Assembly: GCA_051654905.1 (NCBI GenBank)
Contig: JBOFYY010000158.1
Span: 1 to 64,000 of the forward strand
Reading direction: 5' to 3'
DNA: 64,000 nucleotides
Source: JBOFIQ01 sp051654905
GTDB taxonomy: Bacteria; Actinomycetota; Actinomycetes; Propionibacteriales; Propionibacteriaceae
Shown one piece after another: positions 8,825 to 17,936 of this stretch (positions within the stretch are counted from its first letter, which is position 1; every line of letters begins with the position of its first letter). The position numbers were made by a program, and so were the translations under genes. Under the pieces are notes generated by a model, which worked only from the letters and a program-made list of their open reading frames with translations, searched no databases and was not told where the DNA came from.

Positions 8825-9991
8825 ATGAACATTGCAGTAGCAGGTCTGGGCTACGTAGGACTTTCCAACGCCGTCTTATTAGCACAACGCCACGACGTTG
8901 TGGCTGTTGATATTGATAAAAATAAGATTTCTCAAGTCAATGCTAGAAGATCCACTATTGCTGATATAGATATTGAAAAATATCTCGCAACCAAGAAACT
9001 ATCACTTGTTGCAACCGACGATAAGATTTCCACTTATAGCAATGCTGAAGTTATTATCATAGCTACCCCAACTAACTATGATGAGACTCTTGACTTTTTC
9101 GATACCCAACAGGTTGATTCTGAGATAAATCTTATCGCTTCCTTTAACCCAACCACTACCGTGGTAATTAAATCGACAATTCCAGTTGGATATACTCAAC
9201 GAGTAAGCCAAAAATACCCTAGCTTAAATATAATTTTCGCTCCAGAGTTTCTACGCGAAGGACAAGCTCTACATGACTGTCTACACCCCAGCCGCATTAT
9301 CATTGGGGCAGATCACTCACGCACCACCACCGTTTCCGATCTTTTCTTAGAAGCTTCTCTAGACAAGTATACGCCGTTACTTTCTACTGGATCCGCAGAA
9401 GCCGAAGCCATCAAGCTATTTGCTAATACTTACTTAGCTATGCGAGTTAGCTACTTTAATGAGCTAGATTCCTACGCTATGGCGCACGGATTGGATACCC
9501 GAGAGATCATTACTGGCGTAGGACTAGATCCACGTATCGGCAATCATTACAACAACCCTAGCTTCGGATACGGCGGCTACTGTTTGCCAAAAGATACTCG
9601 CCAGTTATTAGCCAATTACAAGGACGTACCTCAGAACCTTATTCGAGCTATCGTCGATTCAAATCAGACTCGAAAAGATTTTATCGCAAATGAGATTATA
9701 AAACTTCAGCCACATTGTGTAGGCATTTACCGACTGACAATGAAAACTGGCTCAGATAATTTTCGATCTTCTTCCATTCAAAATATAATGATGGCTATTA
9801 AATCTAGCGGAATACCTGTAATTATTTATGAGCCAACTATCAGCGATACCACATTTGATGGTATTCGCATCATAAATGATCTTACAGAATTCAAAAATAC
9901 CAGCGATGTTATTGTCTCTAACCGCATGAGCCCAGACCTAACAGATGTCATAGCTAAGGTCTATAGTCGTGATCTTTTCGGATCTGATTAA
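8825..9991 (+). CDS. ugd: UDP-glucose/nucleotide-sugar 6-dehydrogenase
   Basis: Oxidises a nucleotide-diphospho-sugar, most likely UDP-glucose, to the uronic acid with two NAD. The 388 residues match the compact UDP-glucose dehydrogenase form. GLGYVGL (residues 7-13) is the Rossmann loop. IATPTNY (79-85), APEFLREG (139-146) and GGYCLPKDT with catalytic Cys253 complete the family pattern. No glycosyltransferase, polymerase or capsule gene is adjacent. The gene looks more AT-rich than its neighbours, with many A/T-ending codons. The start ATG has no obvious Shine-Dalgarno sequence. UDP-ManNAc or GDP-mannose oxidation is less likely given the length. Confidence 0.88.
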   Translation: MNIAVAGLGYVGLSNAVLLAQRHDVVAVDIDKNKISQVNARRSTIADIDIEKYLATKKLSLVATDDKISTYSNAEVIIIATPTNYDETLDFFDTQQVDSEINLIASFNPTTTVVIKSTIPVGYTQRVSQKYPSLNIIFAPEFLREGQALHDCLHPSRIIIGADHSRTTTVSDLFLEASLDKYTPLLSTGSAEAEAIKLFANTYLAMRVSYFNELDSYAMAHGLDTREIITGVGLDPRIGNHYNNPSFGYGGYCLPKDTRQLLANYKDVPQNLIRAIVDSNQTRKDFIANEIIKLQPHCVGIYRLTMKTGSDNFRSSSIQNIMMAIKSSGIPVIIYEPTISDTTFDGIRIINDLTEFKNTSDVIVSNRMSPDLTDVIAKVYSRDLFGSD

Positions 9992-10019
9992 TTCAAGAAA
10001 TCTAGCTAACTAATTGCAA

Positions 10020-10052
10020 GCGGTGCCCGCCCCAAATAGGGACGGGCACCGC
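10020..10052. terminator. Bidirectional terminator between ugd and icd
   Basis: A 14-bp stem with one mismatch (GCGGTGCCCG.CCC at 10020-10033 with GGG.CGGGCACCGC at 10039-10052) lies between two convergent genes and could serve both. Confidence 0.75.
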
Positions 10053-10079
10053 CTAGCAAGAAAAGACCAACCGACGTGA

Positions 10080-12287
10080 CTACAGCGCGTCAATGATCCT
10101 ATTAAGCGTTGCAGAAGGCCGCATTGCCACACTGCATAGCTCGTCTGAGGGATGGTAGTAGCCACCCATATCTACTGGCTTACCTTGAACCGAGATCAAT
10201 TCACTATTGATCTGTTCTTCAGCAGCGCCCAGTTCCTGTGCCACTGGAGTAAAACGAGCCGCCAGTTCAGCATCTACTGTCTGCTTAGCTAGCTCTTGCG
10301 CCCAGAACATCGCTAGGTAGAAATGCGAACCTCGGTTATCGATCTGCCCTACCTTACGAGCCGGAGACTTATTCTCGTTAAGGAAAGTGCCTATTGCCGC
10401 ATCTAAGGTATCAGCCAAAACTTGAGCTTTCTGGTTATTCGTGGTTGCAGCAATATGCTCCAACGAAGCACCCAACGCAGAGAACTCGCCTAGTGAATCC
10501 CAACGTAGGTAATTCTCTTTCGCGAATTGCTCCACATGCTTAGGAGCAGAACCACCCGCACCAGTTTCAAAAAGCCCGCCACCAGCTAGCAGCGGCACCA
10601 CCGAAAGCATCTTGGCAGATGTACCCAACTCAAGAATCGGGAATAGATCAGTGAGGTAATCACGCAAAACATTTCCAGTAACGGAAATAGTATTTTCACC
10701 ACGACGGATACGATCCAAAGTGAACTGCATAGCTTTAGCAGGAGCCATAATGTGAATCTGGCTAGCAGCATCACGATACTGCGGTAGATACTCTTCAACC
10801 TTCGCGATCACATTACGATCATGGGCGCGTTCTTCATCCAACCAGAACACTGCCGGCCAGCCACTCGCCTTAGCGCGAGTACATGCCAATTTTACCCAAT
10901 CCTGTACTGGGATATCGCGAACATGAGCCATACGCCAAATATCGCCAGCCTCACATTCATGTGACATGAGTACTGTGCCATCATCAGCAACAACAGTAAC
11001 GGTACCTGCGGTCGGGAGAATGTATGTGGTGGGATGAGAGCCATATTCTTCGGCCTTCTGAGCCATCAAACCTACGTTGGGACAATCGCCCATCGTCGCC
11101 GGATCGAAGCGACCGTTCTTACGGCAATCGTCGAACATAACCTGGTAAATGCCGGCATAGCAGCGGTCAGGCACTATGGCAAGAGTCTCTTGTAACTTGC
11201 CAGCTGAATTCCACATGCTGCCAGAATCGCGAACCACCACAGGCATGGAAGCGTCAATAATAATCAAGTTTGGCGCATGTAGATTCGTGATGCCTTTATC
11301 GGAATCAACCATGGCAAGAGCCGGACGATCCGCGTAGACATCAATGATGGCTTGCTCGATCTCAGCCTTCTTATCAGCCGGAAGATCAGCTATCTTCTGC
11401 TCCAGATCGCCCAGACCAAGATTAGGATTAACCCCGATCTGCTGGAACTCTTCAGCATATTTTTCAAAAACTGGCGCGAAGAAGACTGAAACCACATGTC
11501 CGAACATAACTGGATCGGAAATCTTCATCATGGTGGCCTTGAGATGAGCTGATAGCAGCATCCCTTCTTCTTTAGCTACCGCAATCTGCTGCGCAAAGAA
11601 TTCTCGGAGCGCCTTCACATTCATGAATGTGCCATCGCAAATCTCGCCAGCTACTACATCCACCGCGCCAAGAACGTCTCCATTCAAAGCAATAGTGAGT
11701 TTCTGGTCACGATCTGAAACCACTGACTTTTCGTTGCCGTAGAAGTCACCTGATTCCATATGCGCTACGCGAGCTCGGTTCGTCGACTCCCATTCACCTA
11801 AACGATGCGGATGGGTCTGCGCAAATTTCTTAACCGATAACGGCGCTCGACGATCTGAGTTACCTTCACGCAATACTGGGTTAACAGCCGATCCCTGCAC
11901 TTTTGAATAACGAGCAGCGATATCTTTTTCCTCGTCTGTGCGAGGATTTTCTGGGTAATCGGGTAGGTCGTAGCCCTGTGCCTGTAGTTCAGAAATAACC
12001 TCTTTAATCTGAGGAATCGAAGCTGAGATATTGGGAAGCTTAATAATATTGGCGCTAGGAGATTGAGTTAATTCTCCTAGTTTAGCAAGGTTGTCATCGA
12101 CACGCTGCTGCTCGGTCAAGCGCTCAGGAAATTGAGCGCATACACGACCGGCAAGCGAGATATCGGTAAGTTCAACCTCGATGCCAGTACCTTTGGTGAA
12201 AGCTTGCACCATAGGCAGAAAGCTATAGGTTGCTAGGGCAGGAGCCTCGTCGATCTTGGTCCACATGATCTTCGAAGAGTTCGTCAT
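10080..12287 (-). CDS. icd: Monomeric NADP-dependent isocitrate dehydrogenase
   Basis: Converts isocitrate to 2-oxoglutarate with NADP in the citric acid cycle. The 735 residues identify the monomeric IDH-II family, which is common in actinobacteria, as opposed to the dimeric form of about 400-430 residues. Visible family landmarks are KIMWTKIDEAPALATYSFLP near the N-terminus, LPNISASIPQ, REGNSDRRAP, and near the C-terminus GGYYHPSDELCSVAMRPS. It is convergent with ugd and divergent from mdh across a spacer of 202 bases, which presumably holds both promoters. Confidence 0.95.
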   Translation of the reverse strand: MTNSSKIMWTKIDEAPALATYSFLPMVQAFTKGTGIEVELTDISLAGRVCAQFPERLTEQQRVDDNLAKLGELTQSPSANIIKLPNISASIPQIKEVISELQAQGYDLPDYPENPRTDEEKDIAARYSKVQGSAVNPVLREGNSDRRAPLSVKKFAQTHPHRLGEWESTNRARVAHMESGDFYGNEKSVVSDRDQKLTIALNGDVLGAVDVVAGEICDGTFMNVKALREFFAQQIAVAKEEGMLLSAHLKATMMKISDPVMFGHVVSVFFAPVFEKYAEEFQQIGVNPNLGLGDLEQKIADLPADKKAEIEQAIIDVYADRPALAMVDSDKGITNLHAPNLIIIDASMPVVVRDSGSMWNSAGKLQETLAIVPDRCYAGIYQVMFDDCRKNGRFDPATMGDCPNVGLMAQKAEEYGSHPTTYILPTAGTVTVVADDGTVLMSHECEAGDIWRMAHVRDIPVQDWVKLACTRAKASGWPAVFWLDEERAHDRNVIAKVEEYLPQYRDAASQIHIMAPAKAMQFTLDRIRRGENTISVTGNVLRDYLTDLFPILELGTSAKMLSVVPLLAGGGLFETGAGGSAPKHVEQFAKENYLRWDSLGEFSALGASLEHIAATTNNQKAQVLADTLDAAIGTFLNENKSPARKVGQIDNRGSHFYLAMFWAQELAKQTVDAELAARFTPVAQELGAAEEQINSELISVQGKPVDMGGYYHPSDELCSVAMRPSATLNRIIDAL

Positions 12288-12489
12288 TGCAGCTGGCCTC
12301 TCTGGGGGAGATCCAAAGTTGGAGTTTTGTTTCTTAACTTAGCCTGACTTATGTGAACATCTTCCACCGGGTCGCGCCATTGTGATTTTATCCACTTCCA
12401 TCTCGTACTGTGGGGGTGCTCACACGCTCCGACTAGATCGAGAGTAGGTTGTTAACTAACCATCTGAAACTCATCGGAGAGGAACAATC

Positions 12490-13473
12490 GTGACCAAGGC
12501 TCCTGTCAAGGTTGCCGTGACCGGCGCTGCCGGCCAGATCGGCTACAGCCTGCTCTTCCGCATTGCATCCGGCGCTATGCTCGGCGCTGACCAGCCCGTG
12601 GAGCTACGTCTCCTAGAAATCACTCCTGCTCTCGGCGCCTTAGCTGGCGTTGTTATGGAGCTCGATGACTGTGCATTCCCAACGCTTGCCGGCGTCGAAA
12701 TCGGCGATGATCCCGAAAAAATGTTTGACGGCGCTGAAGTAGCTCTTCTCGTCGGCGCTATGCCTCGCAAGGATGGCATGGACCGCGCTGATCTACTTGC
12801 CGCAAATGGCAAGATCTTCATTGGACAAGGTGCCGCCTTGAATAAGGTTGCCGCCGATAACGTTCATGTTCTTGTTACGGGCAATCCTGCCAATACCAAT
12901 GCTCTCATCGCTTTGAACAATGCCCCCGATATTCCTCGCGAGCAGTTCAATGCCCTCACCCGTCTTGATCACAACCGCGCTAAGACTCAGATTGCACGCA
13001 AACTTGGCGTTACGGTCAGCGAAGTTAAAGATCTTGCCATCTGGGGCAACCACGATGATTCAATGTATCCAGACCTCTTCAACACCTACGTCAATGGCCG
13101 CTCGGTCGCTGAAATGGTTGACCAGAGCTGGATCACCGAAGAATTCATCCCCACCGTCGCTACTCGCGGCGGCGCAATCATCAAGGCTCGTGGGCTATCC
13201 TCAGCAGCCTCTGCCGCCAATGCCACCATCGAGCATATGCGTGATTGGTGGTGCGGAACTGAAGAAATCGTATCCATGTCAGTTCCCTCTGATGGATCAT
13301 ATGGGGTTCCCGAAGGCATCGTATCTTCCTTCCCCTGCCGCGCCAAAGATGGTCGCTACGAGATCGTACAAGGAATCGAACTCAACGACTTCTCCAAGGA
13401 ACGTATCCTCGCCTCTGCTGCCCGTCTAGAAGACGAGCGTAACCAGGTAAAGGAACTTGGTCTTATCAAGTAA
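12490..13473 (+). CDS. mdh: Malate dehydrogenase (NAD-dependent)
   Basis: Interconverts malate and oxaloacetate; 327 residues, as usual for actinobacterial and plant-cytosolic-like MDH. GAAGQIGYSL (residues 13-22) is the NAD loop, followed by the DRADLL active-site loop, GNPANTNA, and WGNHDDSMYPD, which contains the catalytic His188. The GTG start follows GGAGAGGA at 12476-12483. Codons are strongly C-ending and the gene looks richer in G+C than its neighbours. This fits high expression or a separate origin. It pairs with the divergent icd as a citric acid cycle module. Confidence 0.96.
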   Translation: MTKAPVKVAVTGAAGQIGYSLLFRIASGAMLGADQPVELRLLEITPALGALAGVVMELDDCAFPTLAGVEIGDDPEKMFDGAEVALLVGAMPRKDGMDRADLLAANGKIFIGQGAALNKVAADNVHVLVTGNPANTNALIALNNAPDIPREQFNALTRLDHNRAKTQIARKLGVTVSEVKDLAIWGNHDDSMYPDLFNTYVNGRSVAEMVDQSWITEEFIPTVATRGGAIIKARGLSSAASAANATIEHMRDWWCGTEEIVSMSVPSDGSYGVPEGIVSSFPCRAKDGRYEIVQGIELNDFSKERILASAARLEDERNQVKELGLIK

Positions 13474-13484
13474 CACCTAATAAC

Positions 13485-13524
13485 AAAGCGGGGTCTCCAC
13501 CATAAAAAGTGGGGACCTCGCTTT
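13485..13524. terminator. Bidirectional terminator between mdh and folD
   Basis: A 16-base arm at 13485-13500 (AAAGCGGGGTCTCCAC) pairs with 13509-13524 with two imperfect positions. The A-run and T-run at the ends suit termination from either side. Confidence 0.8.
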
Positions 13525-13553
13525 ATATAGCAAAAGGTTAGTTCTCTAAAGGT

Positions 13554-14414
13554 TCAGCTTATTTGAGCTAGCGCCTCTGCCCTATCAACAATATTGCTCA
13601 GCAGCATCGCTCTGGTCATAGGGCCTACGCCACCAGGGTTGGGGGCTACCCACGCAGCTTTCTCATATGCTGCTGGATCAATATCACCAGCAAGAGTTCC
13701 TTGCTCGGTACGCGAAATACCAACATCGAGAAGAACTGATCCTTCTTTAACCATGTCAGCAGTAATCATGTGAGTCACTCCCGCAGCAGCGATCACAATA
13801 TCTGCGGCTCGGGTATGTAGCGCTAAATCTTTAGTCCCGGTATGACATAACGTCACCGTAGCGTCTTCGCCTCTACGGGTCAGCAAAAGTCCTAATGGGC
13901 GACCTACCGTCGTACCACGGCCCACGACCGCGATACTAGAACCTGCTAGTGGAATCTCAAATCTCCGCAATAATTCGACGATAGCGCGCGGGGTACAAGG
14001 CAACGGAGCTGGATCGTTTAGAACCAATTTACCCAGATTAATTGGGTGCAGACCGTCGGCATCTTTTTCTGGATCAACCATAGTCAAGATTTCATTAACG
14101 GGAAGGTGCCCGGGCAACGGCAACTGTACGATGTATCCGGTACAAGCTGGGCTTTCATTAAGTGCTCTGATATGGCGACATACTTCTTGATAAGAAACTG
14201 TCCCTGGTAGCTCTACCCGTATTGATTCCATACCGATTTCAGCACAGTCGCGATGTTTCATCTTCACATACATATGCGAACCGGGATCTGATCCCACTAA
14301 AACAGTTCCTAGCCCGGGGACAACACCGGCTTCTCGGATCTGAGTTACTCGCTGTCGCAACTCCGTTTTGATCTGAGCGGCAACAGCTTTGCCGTCTAAT
14401 AGCGACGCGGTCAT
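13554..14414 (-). CDS. folD: Bifunctional methylenetetrahydrofolate dehydrogenase/cyclohydrolase
   Basis: Two-step enzyme of one-carbon metabolism that supplies 10-formyl-THF for purine and formyl-Met synthesis. It is 286 residues long, the normal size. Visible motifs are GSDPGSHMYVKMK (substrate site with the catalytic Tyr and Lys), VQLPLPGHL, PEKDADGLHP, VVGRGTTVGRPLG (NADP-binding loop) and PNPGGVGPMTRAML near the C-terminus. The usual PTPGGVGP reads PNPGGVGP here. It is convergent with mdh and downstream of the acetyltransferase-like gene. Confidence 0.95.
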   Translation of the reverse strand: MTASLLDGKAVAAQIKTELRQRVTQIREAGVVPGLGTVLVGSDPGSHMYVKMKHRDCAEIGMESIRVELPGTVSYQEVCRHIRALNESPACTGYIVQLPLPGHLPVNEILTMVDPEKDADGLHPINLGKLVLNDPAPLPCTPRAIVELLRRFEIPLAGSSIAVVGRGTTVGRPLGLLLTRRGEDATVTLCHTGTKDLALHTRAADIVIAAAGVTHMITADMVKEGSVLLDVGISRTEQGTLAGDIDPAAYEKAAWVAPNPGGVGPMTRAMLLSNIVDRAEALAQIS

Positions 14415-14473
14415 AGAGGAATCCTAGCGTTTTCGTGGCATGGGTTTAACTGCATGAATATGGACGCCACAGG

Positions 14474-15022
14474 TTAAAGCCGCTCCATAACTAGAAAATC
14501 TGGTTCGCGACCTTCCACCTCATAAACCCCATATTTCCAACCGGGAATTGATTGTTCTGGATCAAAAGGGAACCGAGCTGTCACTGTAAAACCGTGACGC
14601 TCGTAGAACTGTCTAGTAAAACCGTTATCGAAACAATTAAGTTCGCCAGCGCCTACGTTCAATGCCACAGCAGTGAGTACATCCCCTGGGCTAGCTTCTT
14701 GCAACGAAAAGCCGTACTGCTCTCGTACTTTTGGGGAAACAAATACTGAATGCAACATACCGTCGGCAGCTACTGCTACTCCAGCGCTAGCATCTGGAGT
14801 GAGAAATAACGCATGATTTTGATACTGCGCTGGCGTCCAAGGCATCAGCACAAAACCATAGGGGCTTAGTTCCTTGAAAGCGTTGATCGCATCATGAAAG
14901 CGCTCGCATGCCTCAGCTCCCCCCAGCCGGATGAGCGGCAACGACGATTTCCCTACCGTATAGGTGAAAGGAATATCGGCGTCAATAGCAGTACTTGGCG
15001 AGCTGAGCGCAGCATCAGTCAT
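14474..15022 (-). CDS. GNAT-like acetyltransferase domain protein
   Basis: A protein of about 182 residues whose C-terminal part, FYERHGFTVTARFPFDPEQ followed by DFLVMER, resembles the last strands of a GNAT acetyltransferase. The middle (MLHSVFVSPK, ALNVGAGELNCFDNG) fits the central sheet. The acetyl-CoA loop is not clearly conserved, so activity and substrate are unknown. I prefer ATG 15022, which clears the stop of the upstream membrane-protein gene. A GTG at 15100 would extend it 26 residues and overlap that gene by 68 bases, with no good ribosome binding site. Confidence 0.6.
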   Translation of the reverse strand: MTDAALSSPSTAIDADIPFTYTVGKSSLPLIRLGGAEACERFHDAINAFKELSPYGFVLMPWTPAQYQNHALFLTPDASAGVAVAADGMLHSVFVSPKVREQYGFSLQEASPGDVLTAVALNVGAGELNCFDNGFTRQFYERHGFTVTARFPFDPEQSIPGWKYGVYEVEGREPDFLVMERL

Positions 15023-15032
15023 AGACGATAGT

Positions 15033-16244
15033 CTATCTGCGATGTGAGCGTAGGCTAAAAACTGATCCTGCAACTGCAGCAGAAAGTCCCAAAACCCCAC
15101 TTGTCATAATGAATAGCTCCCCTAGCCGTGGACCTAGCGCTACTAACTGTTCATTACCAAGATTTCCTCGTGATAGCGCCGCACAAATAACTACTACCAC
15201 CGCAGTAAGAACACCTGTGAGCCCGCTAGCTAACGAGACTTCTTCTACCGAGGAAGCTGGGTAGTCTCGTGCAACAATTCGAGCAGCCGCGATACCAGCA
15301 AGTACTCCCACCAATAGCCAGCACAGCATAAACATCGACGCCGGACCGTTATTAGGAAGTATCCCCAGCACAGGGATACCTGGCAATAAGCCAAGATGAT
15401 TATTGACCAAAGAAACTACAGTGCTTGACCCAAGTGATATTCCTCCGCCTAGTACCCATGATGATGACCAAAGCAGCATAGTAGGCAGATAAAATATATG
15501 AAGGACGACAAGCACTACTGCACCCATCATTGGCATATCTAAAGCTGAAGCTAAAGCCATAACTTGCTTCCAATGAAGGATGAAACCTGTTAGTAATGCA
15601 ACAGTTCCTCCAAGCAAAATAACACCCAAAGCAGTCTTTGCCGCTCTTAGAAAAATTTTCAATTTTAACGACCACGGATCCCACGGGCGATAGTTAAAAC
15701 TACGAGCTGCTGCTACTAGCGACGCAGTGCCAGAAAGAATGCCCGCTGCAACAGCTATCTGTAATACTTGCTCTAGAGTAGCTAACAGTGCAGCTATCAA
15801 GCCAGAGACAGCTACATATCCTAGCGTCACAGCAGCCGAAACTTTGCAAGTTGCAGATGCTGATGCGCTGCTGTCATATCGCAATTTATATTGCTTAGCA
15901 GCAACACCGGTAGCACCGTTTACTAGGAGCCATACTCCCATAGTGAGCAAAAGTGGAATTAGGCTCACTTTTAATCCAGCTATATTCGCTGTCACTCCAT
16001 GCACTAGAAGCCATATCTGAGTTCCGATGTGTATTGCATGGTTGAAACTAGATTGGATCTCTGACATCCATCCCATAATTGTTAGCCCTACAACAAGAAT
16101 CCAGCCAGATATAGCACTAATAGCTGACAGTATCCCCGCTACAAGCCACCACGGTCCCAGTAAGAGAAGCGATGACGAAGTCTTCTTAGCACCAGGTCGG
16201 CTGACTCGAAGACGGAGTGGGGAATGATTATGTGAACTAGGCAT
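15033..16244 (-). CDS. DUF6350-like polytopic membrane protein
   Basis: A membrane protein of 403 residues with a short basic, Ser/Thr-rich N-terminus and around 10 hydrophobic segments. It resembles the actinobacterial DUF6350 family, which often sits near purine and one-carbon genes; this assignment rests on general appearance and neighbourhood. No catalytic motif is visible. Here it precedes the acetyltransferase-like gene and folD on the same strand. Its function is unknown. Confidence 0.55.
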   Translation of the reverse strand: MPSSHNHSPLRLRVSRPGAKKTSSSLLLLGPWWLVAGILSAISAISGWILVVGLTIMGWMSEIQSSFNHAIHIGTQIWLLVHGVTANIAGLKVSLIPLLLTMGVWLLVNGATGVAAKQYKLRYDSSASASATCKVSAAVTLGYVAVSGLIAALLATLEQVLQIAVAAGILSGTASLVAAARSFNYRPWDPWSLKLKIFLRAAKTALGVILLGGTVALLTGFILHWKQVMALASALDMPMMGAVVLVVLHIFYLPTMLLWSSSWVLGGGISLGSSTVVSLVNNHLGLLPGIPVLGILPNNGPASMFMLCWLLVGVLAGIAAARIVARDYPASSVEEVSLASGLTGVLTAVVVVICAALSRGNLGNEQLVALGPRLGELFIMTSGVLGLSAAVAGSVFSLRSHRR

Positions 16245-16358
16245 CCCTTATAGTCTTTCAGTAGTAACGCTGAGGAAAAATGCAGACGCGCCGCAGCCGC
16301 TAAGGTTATTTAGCCGCTAGAGTGGTGGAAGCTATCATCGAGAGAGGAGTGCCGCAGT

Positions 16359-17831
16359 ATGGATACGCAACCTCGTCGCGGGATCCCCCCCTTAGCAGAT
16401 GATTCTGAGCCGATAGCTAATGAAACTTCAGGACCTCGCCGTGGGCTGATACCCGATAAAGATTCTGCACCATCTCTTCCTCGTCGAGCAGCCTTAGCTG
16501 ACGATAGTATTAGCTCCGCTAAAACTTATCCGAGTCAAACTGAGACTCAAACTAATTCAAATAGCAGCGATTCTGTTATCTCGATAGCTCCACAAAAAAC
16601 CAGACTCCTGCATCGTAGCAGGAAGACTTGGATACTAGCTCTGGTTATTTTACTAGCATTATTTTTGGCCGCTGCTGGCTTAACCTCTTACCTAAAGTCA
16701 CGAACTCAATCAACTAAAGCTATACCAGCAAACTCTCTAAGGCTTATTGAACCTACAGATTTATCGTCGTTAAGTTCCAATTGGAATATCTCTCAGACAC
16801 TAACTCCAGTCCCTACAGATGCTCCAACTGGCACCTGTCTAAAAGGCGGAACAACAAGACTCCCGTTAGCAGTGCAATCCTCGCTACGGACTCTTAACGA
16901 GAACGATAACAGCGTTTTACATCGTATCGATGTTTATGAAAATGCCGAGATTGCAGCTACCGCATTTTCTGCTCGTCGTAATCAAGCTGCCACCTGTGAA
17001 GAAGCTGCCTACATCGTTTCTTCAACAGCCATCCAAGGAGTAGGCGAATCAGCTTTCACTCTTGATATCGAGATTCAAGAGAGCAAGCCCTACCGTCATT
17101 CACTTCTGATAACAAAAGTTGGTCGAGCCGTAGAAATTTTTGATCTAGGCAAGTCCGAAGCTATTTCATCTTTAGGAACGTTGACAACGGTCTCTCACAG
17201 TCTGCTAACTCAGCATTGCCAAGACCAGCAAGCAGCGTGCGGATCTACACCAGTTACGGTTACTACTGTTCCGCCACCTCCTGGAGGTTTTTCTGGATTT
17301 CTTAATCCAGCTGACGTGCCTCGGATAACTCCAGGGACAGGATCTTGGAAAGGAACTACTCCTTCACCTCAGATTGCCTTCACCGGAACCCAGTGCGAAA
17401 ATTACAATTTTTCCGATGTGGGAGCACTCCGCCAGTTTCAACGAACCCTAATCCTCTCGGAGGATTCTCATGCCCAATCTACTTTCGGTATAGATAACAT
17501 ATTTTTTGAATTTCCAGATCCAGCACAAGCTTCTAACTTTGCCAGCAGATTAACTGACAATATTGTTACTTGCACGCGCCAATCAACTGCAACTGTGACT
17601 AAAGTCACTTCGCTAATGGTATCTGCAAATAGCGCGACGCTACCAGGACAAACTGCATACGTAACTCAGCGAGTTGGCGGTAGCGTACTTTCTTTTAGAA
17701 CTGGAGTTGTTCAGTCTGATAAATACGTCGTGTATGTAGTTGCTACTCCGCAGGAAACCTACGACTTTAACGATACTCAGTGGGAAAACATAGTAATTAG
17801 AGCCGGGCAACGCTTGTCTCAGTACTCCTGA
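16359..17831 (+). CDS. Membrane-anchored protein with two probable PknH_C-type extracellular sensor domains
   Basis: A 490-residue protein of unknown function. Residues 1-90 are hydrophilic, Pro/Ser/Arg-rich and probably cytoplasmic, with repeated PRRG-like patches. One transmembrane helix lies at about 91-112. Outside it are two domains of similar plan, about 117-290 and 312-490. Each opens with a L.P.D(L/V) motif, has paired cysteines, and includes a FxxxxxA..F segment typical of PknH_C/sensor domains. A Pro-Gly-rich linker (VPPPPGGFSG) joins them. No kinase domain is present. GAGGAG lies 9 bases before the ATG. An M23 endopeptidase follows on the same strand, suggesting an envelope role. 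Confidence 0.6.
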   Translation: MDTQPRRGIPPLADDSEPIANETSGPRRGLIPDKDSAPSLPRRAALADDSISSAKTYPSQTETQTNSNSSDSVISIAPQKTRLLHRSRKTWILALVILLALFLAAAGLTSYLKSRTQSTKAIPANSLRLIEPTDLSSLSSNWNISQTLTPVPTDAPTGTCLKGGTTRLPLAVQSSLRTLNENDNSVLHRIDVYENAEIAATAFSARRNQAATCEEAAYIVSSTAIQGVGESAFTLDIEIQESKPYRHSLLITKVGRAVEIFDLGKSEAISSLGTLTTVSHSLLTQHCQDQQAACGSTPVTVTTVPPPPGGFSGFLNPADVPRITPGTGSWKGTTPSPQIAFTGTQCENYNFSDVGALRQFQRTLILSEDSHAQSTFGIDNIFFEFPDPAQASNFASRLTDNIVTCTRQSTATVTKVTSLMVSANSATLPGQTAYVTQRVGGSVLSFRTGVVQSDKYVVYVVATPQETYDFNDTQWENIVIRAGQRLSQYS

Positions 17832-17936
17832 GTTAAAACTTATTCACAACCCAGTTACTTAAGACATCCTGAGAGATGTTAAGCTTTTTATTGCGCTAGT
17901 TTTCGCTTAAACCATTTTTAATCGCTAGGGAGATCT

